Positions 21,195-33,343 of a stretch of 64,000 nucleotides of DNA are shown one piece after another. Origin of the DNA: Nelumbo lutea. Its lineage: Eukaryota > Streptophyta > Magnoliopsida > Proteales > Nelumbonaceae. Below the pieces are notes generated by a model that did no database searches, was not told the DNA's origin, and was given only the letters and a program-made list of their open reading frames with translations. A program made the position numbers and the translations under genes. Numbering within the stretch: the stretch's first letter is position 1; each line of letters opens with the position of its first letter. The DNA lies in contig JAKGHH010000001.1 of assembly GCA_022828595.1 (NCBI GenBank), positions 123,516,999-123,580,998 on the forward strand, in the 5' to 3' direction.

Positions 21195-21965
21195 TTTCTA
21201 TTGGCTTACATGATAATTTTGATATTTAATGATTTGGGTAATTCTAATATTCAATGATTTGATGAATTTGATGATTTTGATAATTTTGGTAATCGATGAT
21301 TTTATGAATTTATTTTTTTGATATTTGATATTTGAAGATTTGATGAATTTGTTTTTTGATAATGGATGAATTTGATAATTCTGATATTCAATGATTGGGT
21401 GGATTTTATTTTTTGATATTTGATGAATTTAATAATTTTGATATTCAATGATTTGATGAATTTGAGTTTTTAACATTTGATAATTTTGATAAATTTGATA
21501 TTTAGTGATTTTGATAATTTTGATATTCGATGATTTGGTGAATTTGATTTTTTGATATTTGACAACCAAATTTGATAATTTTGATATTCAATGATTTAAT
21601 GAATTTGATTTTTTGATATTTGATGAATTTGATAATTTTGATAGTTGATGATTTGATGAATTTGATAATTTTGATATTCGGTGATTTTATGGTTGAATTT
21701 TTTATATTTGATGAATTTGATAATCCCAATATTTGATAATTTTGATGATTTTGATATTCTGTGATTTGATTTTTTTTTATATTTGATGAATATAATAATT
21801 TTGATATTCAATGAATTTGATTTTTTTGATATGATGAATTTGATAGTCTTGATATTTGATGATTTTGTAATTTTGATATTTGATATTTGATGAATTTGAT
21901 AATTTCAATATTTGATGATTGGATTTTGATATTTGATATTGGATAATTTCAATTAGTTTTGATTT
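21195..21965. repeat. AT-rich minisatellite (TTTGATGAATTTGATAATT type)
   Basis: About 770 bp of short units built from TTTGATGAATTTGA, TAATTTTGATATT and CAATGATTTGA. Unit length varies from about 12 to 60 bp by combination. It begins exactly where LINE ORF2 is truncated. Minus-strand frames read IKFIKYQNYQIHQI-like peptides, which are repeat artefacts. Confidence 0.85.
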
Positions 21966-22955
21966 TTATGAATTTCGGTAGTTAACTTGACCTTGTTTGA
22001 TGACTTTGTTTTATTTGATTTAATTAGTATTGTATTTTTTTTGAAGGATGTCGCAAGTGCAAAACCCTAGGAGAGGGGCAAAAGGAGGAATAATGAAGTC
22101 GATGATAACTTTCTCTAGTCGTGAGCCCTTACATAACTTTAGTCCCATTGTAATTCTCGGAATTAGGAGGTGTATTAGACACTAAAGTAGAGTCTTTTAT
22201 GGAATTAAAGAAGAACACTTTGTACTCATATGAATAGAGGAGAGAACATACTAAGGATAAGATCTCTCAACCTACTGATAAGGTGGACTCTTTTTTACTT
22301 TATTTTGCCCTCGGTGCCATAATTGGGGTTTTCACTGAGTCTGGTTGTCACCTAATTGTTGCACACCGGAGCCATTACTGGTTTTTATCCGAGCCGATGA
22401 AATTTGATTTTTCTATGATCTGATGCTTTTACTCAAAGTACCCTTTCGGGTTTTCGCTTTGCCCTTTCAAGTCATGCAATTACTTGTTATTTCTCTCCAC
22501 TCACTCCTCCCACCATTGCCACATGGGGACGGAGAGATGTTTTCCTTGTCATCCAATTCCGTTTTCCTATTTCTATCTTTGATCAAGGAGGTCTTGGTGT
22601 TTGGACGAAATGTGGCTAAGGTTCTAGGATACTGAACTTTTTCCTCTTCTTCCTTATTTTTTCTTTCTTTTTCCTTCATCTTTTCTTTACTTTTTTTTTC
22701 TCTTTTTCCTTCTTTTTTTTCTTGCTTTTTACTTTAATTCCTCCTCTTTATTTTTTTCTCTTTTTTCCCTCTTTTTATGTTTTTTCTTGTTTCTTCATTT
22801 AATTCCTCCTTTTCATTTATTTTGCACTATCTTCAAGGACTACTAGTATCCAAATGTTGAGACATTCAAAGAAAAGGTCACAAAGTTCAACTATCTAATT
22901 AGCGAATTATTATAATTGTACTGGACAAAAGGAAAGATAATAGAAAATGGCCAAA
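21966..22955. other. Unassigned region with a long CT-rich tract
   Basis: No gene is recognised. From about 22635 to 22840 the plus strand is nearly all C and T (TTCTTTCTTTTTCCTTC and similar), so the minus strand is polypurine. That lies downstream of the minus-strand Gypsy integrase remnant and may be its 3' untranslated region or polypurine area, but no LTR end is visible beside it. Confidence 0.4.
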
Positions 22956-24427
22956 GATAGCCTCCCTTTATTTCACTTGATCTAGATTGAGTGGGTCGAG
23001 GAGGTATTCATCATCTATTCCACTGAGTATTAGTGTTCCTCCAAATAACCTCTTTTTGACAATGTAAGGGCCTTCATATGTGGGGGTGAACTTGCCCCTT
23101 GTCTCTAGCTCATTCAGAATAGTTCTTTTGAGCACTAATTCACTTAGTTGTATGTCTTAGGGTCATACCTTTTTATTGAATGCTTGTGTCATTCACCTTT
23201 GGCAGGCTTGAGTATGGGCCTTGGCTCTTAGTCGCACTTCATATAAGAATGCCAACTACTCATAATGTGCTTGGGCCTAATCTATCTCTGGAATCTCTAA
23301 TTTTCATTTCACACGCAAAGATGACAGTTCAACTTTTGTTGGTACGACTGCCTTCATTCCATACACCAAAGAATATGGTGCTGCCTCAGTTGATGTCTTC
23401 ATTGATGTGCGCTAAGCCGAGAGGGCATATGGTAACATGTCCTGCCAAGACTTGTAGGTAAGAGACATTTTCTTTAGATTTTTTTTCAATATTCTTATTT
23501 ACAACCTCTACTACTCCATTCATTTGTGGTCGGTAAGGGGATGAACTCAACTGCTTAATCTTAAATTGATTACAAAGGGCTGTGACTTCCTTTTCAATGA
23601 TTTTTTTCCATTATCTAAGATAATCTCACAAGGTGCTCTATATCTAATAATTACTCTTGATTAATTGACTGTCTTGGTCATTGTTGGGTGGGCTATGGAC
23701 ATTTTTGTTGATGAATTGAACTATCTTAATCATTGGTCATTTGTGCCCATTTGTTGCAGGTTGCAATGGACTGACCACATCAATTCCCCATATAGAAAAA
23801 GGCCAAGGTGTAGTGAAACAATATAGCTCTGAGAGAGGTGCATTTATGTTTCAATCAAAGACTTGACAAGCATGACATTTCTGAACATGTCTACAATAAC
23901 CCCCATCCATTGTCATCTAATAAAATACCATTTGGAGCAACTTTTTGGCTAGAATATGCTCATTCAATGTGAGCCACAAATGCCACCATATACCTCCATC
24001 TTTCTTTGTGCTTCTTCATCTAAACATCTCAACCAAGATAATCCCAGGGGCTTTCGATACAATATCCCTTCTAATATGATGAAATTCCCTGCTACCCTAG
24101 TTATAGTTCTTCTCACCTTGGGACCTGTCCCTTTTGAAAATGCTTGACACTCTAAGAAATTTTTTATGTCATAGGACCATAGTTTACCATCCAGTTCTTC
24201 ATCTTTTATTGTGATTGTTAAAATGGTACACATGTAGGCGGATTCACTATCCCAACTTAAATCAATTGGTTCTACCACCATGTTAGGAGGTAACCGAATT
24301 GCTGATACAAGGGAGGCTAAAGCATCCACGAAGCGGTTTTCTCTTTGAGATAGTTATGGTACAATGTCAACCGCTCATCCCGTACTTCTTGTAAGCATCG
24401 AGAAACAATTTACTTGGACTGGATTTA
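22956..24427 (-). pseudogene. Gypsy (Tat/Ogre-like) RNase H end and integrase
   Basis: Read on the minus strand: the end of RNase H (TLYHNYLKE, then DALASLVSAIRLPPN), an acidic linker, FIILEGILYRKPLG before the integrase, CHACQ of the HHCC zinc region (about 23870), WPFSIWGIDVV with the first catalytic Asp (23775-23808), and SPYRPQMNGVVEVVN (23497-23541) with the catalytic Glu. The second Asp block is damaged. Many stops and frameshifts are present. Gag, protease and most of RT between the primer site and RNase H are absent, so this is a deletion derivative. Confidence 0.8.
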
Positions 24428-24439
24428 GAGTTACCACCC
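24428..24439 (-). other. Primer-site-like GGTGG(T)RACTC motif
   Basis: On the minus strand GGGTGGTAACTC resembles the GGTGGCGACTC block found just inside the 5' LTR of many plant Tat-type Gypsy elements. A similar block occurs on the plus strand at 55486-55498. Confidence 0.45.
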
Positions 24440-25737
24440 ATTAGTTACAGAAATGGAGGTGATGGGACTCCCGAGAATGATTTTTCAATACCGTTTTGTT
24501 TTATTAGTGACTCCAATAGCCTAAGGCACTATCTATACTAGTCCGAGTAAGTCTCGGGTGGGTGAGGTAAAGTGTTAGGCACCCCTCTCTCAGGTCCAAT
24601 AGGTGGGGCCCACATGAGATTCCAAAACAAATGAATCTACTATATCAATTTTTTATTATTTCATTTGTCATATTTATTATTATTTTTTTAACTCTTTGAA
24701 TCTTTTAAAATTTTCACTATTTTATATTTTCTCTCTTTTTTATTTTTATATATTTTTTCATTTCATGCTTTTTATTAATGTTTCCTTTCAAAAACTTATT
24801 CCCCTTTGTTACCTAAAGGGGTCCAAGCCTATCAAATGAACCTCCTCGATTTCACCTTTTCCCAATTTACTTGTTATTTTATTATCATCGTTTTTTTGTT
24901 TGTTTGTTTATTTATGCCGAATGAATTAATTATTCAGTTTAAATTCACATAAAACAGTAACCCACACAAATCAGTGATCAACAAGAAGAGTCAAGCATCA
25001 AACTAAAATCAGTCTTAAACATGACAGAAAGTGTAAATAATACATCAGTAGACCAAATGAGAGAAAATCAATTCCACACATTAAGTCTCAAAGTTCACTA
25101 ATCTACCATTCAATGGAGCTTAATTCTCTAAGAAAAAGAAAACGGAAATAGCGTGAACTAAGTGAGAGGTATAACAATAATCAGCCCCAGAAGAAGACTA
25201 ATGAAATACGAAATAACCAGCAATGCATATCAGATTTAGGATTATCCAAGTGTCGATGGAAAGCTATGGCGGGATTGGGTGGGCATCAAAATGTTACTCA
25301 GAAGATGGTCCGATGATGGATTCATCACCAGCTCCTTGATTCTCCTTGGATGCTGCAACGGGAGGAGAAATAAAATAGGGTGTTGATGCTTGGAATGGAC
25401 TGAGGACAACACAACAATTTTGTTTTCCTTCCTATACGGGCTGGCTGGTAGATGGATCTGAGGGCCAGAGGAGCTCGAAGCGCATGGTGGCCGAGGGCTG
25501 GTGAAGTCTGCCCGAGGTTGGCTGAGGCCGAGTACCTATGAGGAAGGGAACGCCAGAGGCCCCGGGTGATAACCCAAGGCAGGGACTCTGACGACCAAGT
25601 TAGTGAGGGCACAACAAATAGGGCGGACAAGGTTTGAGGAGTTCGGACGAGGCTGCTAGAAAGCTAGAAAGCAAGAGAGTTTGGAGAAATGAGAGTCTGG
25701 TCTCAGTCCTAGATCCCTTACCTTAGGGTAGTCACGC

Positions 25738-25748
25738 CCTTTTTATAC
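25738..25748 (-). promoter_or_regulatory. TATA box of minus-strand LTR
   Basis: The minus strand reads GTATAAAAAGG, followed after about 45-60 bases by CTCTCATTTCTCCAAACTC, a pyrimidine-rich leader typical of plant LTR transcription starts. Confidence 0.6.
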
Positions 25749-26835
25749 TTGAGGTTGCTTGAAGTCAAGATGCGATCCGGCCTTGGGCGAGCGGTCATCC
25801 GAGCCCGCTACATGGGGCCGCGCCATTGGTCCCACGCTGGGCGCCGACCTTCGCCCTGCCAGACACAGTGATTGGCTCTGCCCTTGGCCACGTGTTGACA
25901 TACTGGAGGCCTGCCTAAAGTGCCTACATCATTTGCCCCCCACTCTTGAGGCCATGGTGGAGGTCTTAGTTGAGGACCTTGGTTCAGCTGAAGAGAGTGC
26001 TCTTCCTATTGGGAGGTGCTGAGTGGCCTTCTATGGCGAGGACCTCGACTATAGCTTGGTTGGAGAGAGTAGTCTTTAGGCACAGAGGTGTTACTAAGGA
26101 TAGTCTGGCTTAGGAGCATGGAGACGTTGGCTGCGACTAAGGCCTTATTGGAGGTAGTTTGGCCTCTAAGTATGTAAATGTCGTCCTCAGCTCCATGGGG
26201 CTTCCGTTAGCTGTTGTAATAATCCTACTCCTTGGGGAGGTTGTGGAGGGCTGAAGAGCATGGAGGTATGGGCCTTGGTTTCAGAGAGCTCAGTACCATG
26301 CTTTCCATGAGTACGAGGTGCGCGTGCCTCTCAGTCATGTGCTTCAAATGAGCTGGAGTCTATGCGTGGACTAGGCATTGGGTTCTGTCCAATCACCACC
26401 ATGTAAGGTGCAAATGACGAGTGGGTGTGTTGTGGCTGAACACAAGATGAATTCAAGCATCGGGTGTTGTCTGTGTGCGTGACGGGTCTCAACGCTAAAG
26501 GTCTAGACCATGCCCAAGGTGGGCATTGAGTCATGACTGTACGTGAGATGGTGGTGGTGTCCCCTTGTATTTGGTGCAGAGGGCTAGTCATTTAGGTTAA
26601 ATTGGTGAGGAGCCGAGTTGAGCCCTTAGTGGCAGAGGATGCTTTGACATGGGCTAGCCTTGGCTTTTCTCGCTTGGGTAGGAGGATCCATGTTGTCAAA
26701 CCAACACATTGACTCACTTTCCCACTGATAAGAATCGGTTAGCTCGTGCTTGCATAAGGATGTTGCTAAACACTAGGGACCTGCTATTGGAGAGGGCACT
26801 AGGCGAGGGCCCATTAGGCAGATAGGTCAAAAGGG

Positions 26836-26972
26836 CGCTTGGGCCAGGAGGGTGCCTCGGCCAGAGAGGCTGCCTCGGTCAAGAAGATGCCTCGGCCAAG
26901 AGGGTGCCTCGGCTCGAAGGGTGCTCCAACCAAGAGAATGCCTCTGCTAGGAAGGTGCCTCGGCCAAGAGAG
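26836..26972. repeat. 17-bp tandem array (TGCCTCGGCCAAGAGGG)
   Basis: Unit starts at 26836, 26853, 26871, 26888, 26905, 26922, 26939 and 26956 give spacing of 17 (once 18). The unit length is not a multiple of three, so the open frame through it is not a coding repeat. It lies upstream of the TATA box in the inferred U3 of the minus-strand LTR. Confidence 0.85.
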
Positions 26973-27305
26973 GGCACCCCGGCATGGTCAACCGGCATTC
27001 ATGGTGAGGATACCTCGAGTTGAGCAGAGGGGTGCATGGCCACCTAGGGGTGGGCAGAGAGGGCTGCTGAGGTATGGGTGGCATTTGGGGTGACGAAGTA
27101 TCAACGAGTGGCCGAGGAGGTGACAGGTTCAAGGTCTCAGTTGTTTTTATCAAAAGCTGAAGTGTTTGTGACTGTTTGAGGGTCTGTTTTTCGGGGAGGA
27201 TTCTTGTGCCTTCACGATTGTATTTTTGATGTGTAGGGGTTGATACCCCCTTTCGAGAGGTCGCTAGTTCTAGATTCCATCGCTCAATAACCTATTGATA
27301 ACTAT

Positions 27306-28801
27306 GTAGTTTGATGCCTTAAGGGCATCATTTCAGGGTTATTTTAGGCCTTAAAAGAGTCAAAATGTCCATTTTTCCCAGTTAAATACAATATTGTGAC
27401 CTCTGAGGGTCTTTGTGCAAATCTTGTGGAAAGCTAGGGAAGTTTCATGGCTGAAATGTAGTTTTTGGGAAGCTGGTGTGAAGTCCAGATGAGAGAGGGC
27501 GTGTTTTTGTGAAAAACTGAGCATAGGAGGGCGCCTCCTATTTGCTAAACCTAGAATGGCACCCCTCCTACTGTACTAACATACTCTCCTCTCCCTAGCA
27601 AACCCTAGGGCACCTCTCCACTCATTCTTTTCATCTCTAACAAACCCTAGCCGCCCCTAATTACTAAATCCTCACCTTCCATCCCTTCTAATCTCCACCA
27701 TTCATTCTAGGGCTCTCTCTTTTTAGCATTCTAACCCTAGGGCGCCACCTAACTTCTAATCCTCACCATTCAGCCTTTAGCCACTAGATTTCAGCCCTCT
27801 ATTCCACTATCTATCTCAATCATTCACCCTAGGGCGCCACCCATTCCTTTTAATCTCCACCATTCAGCCCTAGGCACCCAAATCTCCACCATCCAATTCT
27901 GGGCACCCAAATCTCAGCCCTACATAATATTGGGCACCCTCTCCTTCTCTTCTCAGCGTTAGGATCACCTTAGAACAATCCTAACCCTCCATTTTAAACC
28001 CTAAGGCACCCATATTTCTACAAAAACCCAACTGCTGCCCCCTCTTTCTCTCTAATCCCAGTTTTATCCACCCTTCTCTATACAAAGGACCCTAGGGGCC
28101 CTGGATAAAGGGTTGGTCAATTCACCTAGTTCACAAGGCTAAGGTTTCTTGAAGAGTTCAAGGATTGTAGAAGGGAAGGACGCTTAGTTCTTGTCAGGAG
28201 GGGTTCCTGCAAGCAGTTTAGCCAATTTGCAACTACCGCCACTGGATCTGATCAACCATCATTTTATTATTCTTTATTTTCTTTTATGTTATTTTTACTC
28301 CAGCACTCTTTTAGATTTTATTTTCATTCATTTGCATGTTTTGCAGATCCGAATTCGTTTGGTTCAAGGCTAAGGTGTCTCAAGGTGTTCAAAGGCTGAA
28401 GAAGGGAAGGACACCCAGATCTTGTTAGAAGGGGTTCCTGCAAGCCGTCCCGCCAATCTATAGATACTGCCACTGGATCCGAATTTTGGATCACTTTTAT
28501 TTATTTCTTTTGTTGCTTTCAATGTTCTTTAATTTCTGAATTTTAATTACTGTTTTGTTTAATTTTGAACCTTTAATTTCAGCATTAATAAATTTTATTT
28601 TCTTATTTTTTGCAATTCCTAGTTCCATTTTCTTTTTATTTGTCCGGAACAAAGAATAGTAATTTTTCCCTTGCTTCTTTATGGGTTTGACCCCTTCCTC
28701 ACCGTGTACTACGTTGTTTAAGGTTATATGAGGATCGAAAAATTTATAAATTATTAAATTGGTGTTCTGAAGTGGTTAACGACACACTTCCGGACACACC
28801 A
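27306..28801 (+). repeat. Gypsy family G1 LTR (copy a)
   Basis: It begins TGATAACTATGTAGTTTGATGCC and ends CTTCCGGACACACCA, as does 51579-53048. The body holds many CCCTAGGGCGCC/CACC stretches. It has an internal duplication: GGGGTTCCTGCAAGC plus CCACTGGATC at about 28200 and again at about 28430. It belongs with the inverted copy at 48080-49394 in one sub-family. It is the 5' LTR of the G1 remnant to its right. Confidence 0.8.
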
Positions 28802-29200
28802 CCCATATGCTCAGGCACCTAGGTGGGCAAGGCCGAGGTCGAGCTTCACCGTCAAAAACATGGGGCCCCCTTTCTTAGCGAGAAGGAAAGGGAGGCGCAT
28901 GCTAAAGCTCTCTTGGCTACCCTTCCCATGGGGGACAGAAGCTTCATGGAGCTCAGCCAGCATCGCGGACCATCCTAGTCTCAGTGAGGTGGCGTTGTTC
29001 CCTTCAACATGTCTGTTCTGCCATAAATTGTGCCATGTAGAGGGTCGATCCCAACTCTCGAGCCTGGATGAGAACTTGCTCGTTTGGAGGGTTTCTCCAA
29101 GGCCGAGGTCAAAATCAAGGGCCACCCCATCAGCTACGGCTGAGGTCCGTTAGACTCCTTGTCAAAAGGGGTGAGTAGGCATGTGACCCCCATGTCTGTT
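28802..29200. other. GC-rich insertion between G1 LTR and internal region
   Basis: G1 LTR (a) is followed not by the primer site but by about 400 bp rich in AAGGCCGAGGTC and CTCAG motifs, resembling the GC-rich DNA at 25.3-27.1 kb. After it the G1 internal sequence resumes (match to 46590 onward). It is probably a fragment of another LTR element. No gene; overlapping frames on both strands match nothing. Confidence 0.45.
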
Positions 29201-30562
29201 CTGCCATGAAATTGCATATTAGAAATAAATGTTCATGCATTGTAATTAATTGCCTTTATTTTGTTTATTTTTTCGATAATCCATTTAAGGGAAATCCAAC
29301 TGAAATAAGATAAGGTGGGGATTTCATCACCCTTCCTTGGCCCAAAAGTCACCACCCTTCACATGCGGTTCACCCTAAACCCTAATTTAAAATTTGGATA
29401 GCAAAATCCTTTAGGGATCCTCACATTCGGTTCAAAAGTGTGTTGAATTTTAGGAAAACTTGTAATTACTTTCCATAACTAGTGGTTGGTGTGTAAGGAA
29501 AGAGCTTAAATGGCTAAGCCTAAGCAGGTTTTGTGGTTACTTAATTAGGTAATTGCAAGAGCAAGGGGAGCCTCCCACATCCCCACCTCTTACATGGCTA
29601 ACCAAAGGAAGTGATGTAATTCCATGTGAACCTAAGAGGATTCACATTGGTTGAACCACTAGTTTAGGAAACCTTAGTTTAGCCCCTAGGTCATGTGTTT
29701 GAAATGCTTGCATTAAAAAATAAATAAAAAAAATCAAATTTGAATTTAAATTTCAAAATCTAAATTTGAAATTAAATTCCAAAAATTTTAATTTCAAATT
29801 TAGGAAAGAAAAGAGAAAATCAAAAATAAAAAAAAAATCAAATTTGAGTTTAGATTTCAAAATCTAAATTTGAAATTCAAATTCAAATTAAAAAAAAAGA
29901 ATGAATTCAATGGCCGGAGTTTGTGGAATGAGAAACTACTTCCAACCTAAGCCATAAATAGTTTGGAACCATGTGTCTCAACAACTGGTTAAGATTAATG
30001 GGATGGCCCCAAGACTTGACCAAGACCTTGCATGTCGTCAATAATTTAGCCCATTCCCTACCTTGTCATCTTGCGCAACATGTTCCATCTATGCAAGCCC
30101 GGCCCATCATATTAGCCTGTGCCCTGTGACGGGCCCACGTCAACCAATCATTCCAAAGCAAGTAAATGCAGCTAATAGATTATTCCAACCCAATGTTAAC
30201 CCATCCTTTAGTCCATATAACCCTGGGTGGAAAAATCAACCCAATTTCGTTTATTGAGCCCAAGCCCAAGAAACCACCTTGCCAGATGTGCACTCTTAAT
30301 GGTCTGAAGTCCAGACTCATTATGAGTACAATGATTACCCTGGGACTCAAACGACTCATCCATATCAAATCTCCCTTCAGCCTTATCAAACCAATTCACT
30401 GGATGATAAGTTTTTGCAGCTCCAACAACTGATCTTAGCTTCGCAATAGTCAATCCTAAGATTAGAGAGCCAAGTAGTTCAGCTCATGGAAGCTAACCTG
30501 TAGTGGGAGAATGATTCAATACTTAGTCAGCCGGTTGTAGACCCCATAAACGAATCCCTAGG
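29201..30562 (+). pseudogene. G1 internal region and gag remnant
   Basis: Positions 29201-29700 match 46590-47080 (AGATAAGGTGGGGATTTCATC and following), the untranslated leader of family G1. 29705-29900 is a run of AAATTTGAATTT variants. A gag remnant follows from about 29960: VSQQLVKING, then a knuckle CATCSIYASPAHHISLCP, QVNAANRLF and YNPGWKNQPNF, the standard tail of this Gypsy gag class. The N-terminal capsid part is missing and stops are frequent. It is cut at 30562 by Gypsy E1. Confidence 0.7.
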
Positions 30563-32010
30563 TGATGAGAACAAAAAATATCATATTTTTCTCCTTTAAT
30601 AATTAGCCTTTTATGTTTAGTTTATGCCCAAATGCATTCATAATTCTTATATTTTGGTTTAAGGCACGAAAGGAGGCGTTAGGTGAGAAACAAGGCTAAT
30701 CGGGTCATTTTACACAATTTCAGCGCCGTGTGGTAGATTGAGTATAACTCTCTCATACAGACTCTGATTGAGATGATTCAAGATGCGTTGGAAATAAAGG
30801 GAAATATTCTACAACTTTCCTGTTTTGAGTTTTGATAGATTCAGACTGAACCAATGTAAAAATTGGGCCCGGATTCTCTGCAACTGCACTGGTGACGTGT
30901 TGAAGACATTCCTTAGCCTTGAAGCTTTCATCCGCGACTTCACCACTCTCCCACTCACACAAGAACTTTGTTTTATCTTATTTTTGAGTCTTTTCTGGAT
31001 AAGTCAGACTTGTAGATTGACCTAGAGGAATTTTAGGAGATTTCGTAGGCTTCTCTTGGGGGAAGTAGATAAGAAGAGAAAAACCTAGAGAGAAGGTAGG
31101 CAAATTGGGAGCAGCCGAACCTCTCTTCTCTTCTCTTCTCTACTCTCCACCCCTCTTCTTCATTCTTTGATTTTCTTGGAGTTTTCACCATGACCATGCA
31201 TGGCTAAACTCTTGTACTTGGTCGAAGGAAGCAGAAGCCTCAGAATCTACCAAACTGTGAGATCTAATTTGGTTTTTATTGTTTAATTCATGCTTTGGAT
31301 ATCGAATGTTCTTCTATGTTTATATATATGATTGTTTTGTTTGATTGCTAGGAAGGCTTACTAGTTTATTATTCATTACAATGTATTGCTAGATTAGATA
31401 TCAAATTTGTAATTGTTTGATCCCTCTAATCTGCGAAGCAACTAGGGTTTAATGATTTGCTGCGTCAGAAATTGTTAGATCCTAGGAAGGACACTCGGCT
31501 GAATTAAATGCAACTACTTGTGCTTGTGTTGTTTAGCTTCATCAATCTCTAATGCTTAATGCTACTGCTGGATTAAATATTTAACGCTTGTTTAGGGGTT
31601 GTTCAGTAGTAAGGGTTAAGAGGATCGCTTGTTTTCTGATTAATTGATATTAGGAAGATGCAGGAAAATAATTCTTACGATGAATATTCAAAGTCTGGAT
31701 TGATTTATTCTTGCATCGATGAGCAGTAGTGAAATTCTAGTGGTGGATGTTATCCTAGACCAAGATTTGTTCTTTTGGTTAATTACAACACTCTAAATTG
31801 CCTTGCTTCACATTTAAAGTTCGTTCTCTTTAATTCTGATTTTCTTTCTTTCAAATCTAGTTTTCATTACACACACCCCCCTCCATCTTTGATTCGCGTA
31901 GCACATAATTCAGGTTAGATACTCTCTGTGGGAACAATCCTTACTCACACTAATACATTTTATTCTCACGAGTATAGGTTTTATTTTTGGGTGCCTACAA
32001 CAGCACACCA
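30563..32010 (+). repeat. Gypsy E1 5' LTR
   Basis: It begins TGATGAGAAC and ends GCACACCA, just before the Asp-type primer site. A second LTR of this family starts at 62913 (TGATGAGACT, TATCATATTTTT, AATTCTTATATTTTGG shared). It includes ACCATGACCATGCATGG-type sequence in the 5' leader, as in Athila-like LTRs. No 3' partner is present next to E1. Confidence 0.75.
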
Positions 32011-32015
32011 AATTT

Positions 32016-32030
32016 TGGTGCCGTTGCCGT
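32016..32030 (+). other. E1 primer-binding site (Asp-tRNA type)
   Basis: TGGTGCCGTTGCCGT is close to TGGCGCCGTTGCCGG, the primer site of many plant Athila/Tat Gypsy elements, complementary to an Asp-tRNA 3' end. It lies six bases inside the LTR. Confidence 0.8.
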
Positions 32031-32260
32031 GGAGTTTTTCTAATCAGTTTTGTGCTTCTCGTGATCATTGTTTAGTTCTTGAAATTTTCAAAAAAAAAAT
32101 TCTTTTTTTTTTCTATAGATCACTTTGATTGTTTGTGTTTTAGCATAGATTATTTTCTATTTTATTCATTTATCTATTTATTTAATCATTCTAGATTTTA
32201 TTTTTATTTTTATTTGTTTTATGGTATGTCGTTTAGGGTTTATTAGGTTTTCCTTAATTT

Positions 32261-33343
32261 ATGCATGTAACCCGATTCTCTAAGAAAGGTAATTTGCAGT
32301 TTGATCCGAAAATAGAAGGGACTTTGCACAGGTTAAGGAGGCAGGCTTGGAGTCATTCCGAGGAGAATGGTCCAGCCTTCGATTCTCTATCTATTAGCGG
32401 TTCTGATTTGAGAGAAGAGGACATCATGGCCGGAAATCGAACCATGAAAGAGCTTGCTGCACCATATTTAAATCAGCAACCCTTATGCATAACTTTTCCT
32501 ACTTTAGATGCTGATGTTAATTTTGAATTAAAATCTGAATTGATACATCTCTTACCCATTTTTCATGGTCTTATAGGTGAGGATCCTCACAAGCACTTGA
32601 AGGAGCTGCATGTGGTATGCACGAGCATGAAACCCATGAGGGTAACTGAAGAGCAAATCAAATTGAGAGCCTTTTTATTTTCTCTGAAGGATTCAACTAA
32701 GGATTGGCTCTATTATTTACCCTTCGGGAGTGTTGCCACATGGAGCGAGATGAAGAGGCTATTCCTAGAAAAGTACATCCCAGCTTCAAGGGTGGCCAAT
32801 ATCAGAAAAGAAATTTGCGGTATAAGGCAATACAACAGTGAGTCCCTACATGAATACTGGGAATGCTTTAAGAAGTTATGTGCAAGCTGTCCCCATCATC
32901 AAATCAGCAAACAACTACTTATTTAGTATTTTTATGAGGGACTTCAACCTACTGATAGAAGCATGATTGATGCTGCTAGTGGAAGGGCTTTAGTAGATAA
33001 AACTCCCGAGGCTGTGAGAAATTTGATTTCAAATATGGCGACCAACTCTCAACAGTTCGATTATAGGCTCAACCCTCCACCAAGGCATGATAATGAGGTA
33101 AATATCTCTTTCCTAGAACAACAAATTGCAAGTCTGACTTCTCTTGTTCATCAAATGGCTGTAGGTAACCTACAAACGGTGAAGGCTTGCGAGATATGTT
33201 TGGTAGTAGGGCATCCAACTGATATGTGCCCAACTCTTCAAGAGGAGCCTGTTGAGCAAGTAAATGCGGTAGGTGGTTTTCTAGGGAAACCACAAAGGAA
33301 ATATGATCCCTATTCGAGCACGTATAATCCAGGATGGAGGGAT
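32261..33343 (+). pseudogene. E1 gag, N-terminal part
   Basis: ATG 32261 opens MHVTRFSKKGNLQFDP. The retrotransposon gag domain follows: FHGLIGEDPHKHLKELH, LRAFLFSLKDSTKDWLYYL, LFLEKYIPASRVANIRKEI, SLHEYWECFKKLC. A stop at 32924 and a run on in the same frame (YFYEGLQPTDRSMIDAASG) suggest a single nonsense change. The knuckle CEICLVVGHPTDMC and VEQVNAVGGF, YNPGWRD close the piece. It is cut by the composite Copia C1 at 33344 and continues at 42600. It is well preserved apart from the stop. Confidence 0.9.
33322..33343 (+). repeat. 22-bp duplication flanking C1, left copy
   Basis: This encodes YNPGWRD of gag and recurs exactly at 42600-42621 on the other side of the Copia insertion. It is much longer than the 5-bp duplication expected of an LTR element. 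Confidence 0.85.

Larger units (their letters stand above)
24440..27300 (-). mobile_element. Long GC-rich Gypsy LTR (minus strand)
   Basis: On the minus strand this region ends with the GGGGTGCCTAACAC block (24568-24582), shared with 55338-55370, then a spacer and the primer-like motif. A TATA box lies at 25738-25748 with a CT-rich leader downstream. Upstream DNA (25750-27130) is unusually GC-rich for this window and contains a 17-bp array. The whole is best explained as one long LTR of the adjacent Tat-like element. The outer border near 27300 is set only by the start of the next LTR. Open frames here have no recognisable domain. Confidence 0.5.

Noticed and set aside
24640..25330. Possible AT-rich promoter or matrix-attachment region
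   Set aside because: Its position between the minus-strand LTR end motif and TATA box fits an ordinary R/U5 region; AT content alone is not evidence.
26839..27093. A repetitive basic protein encoded by TGCCTCGGCCAAGAGGG units
   Set aside because: The period is 17 bp, not a multiple of three, so the frame rotates every unit. It lies in an inferred LTR U3 region.
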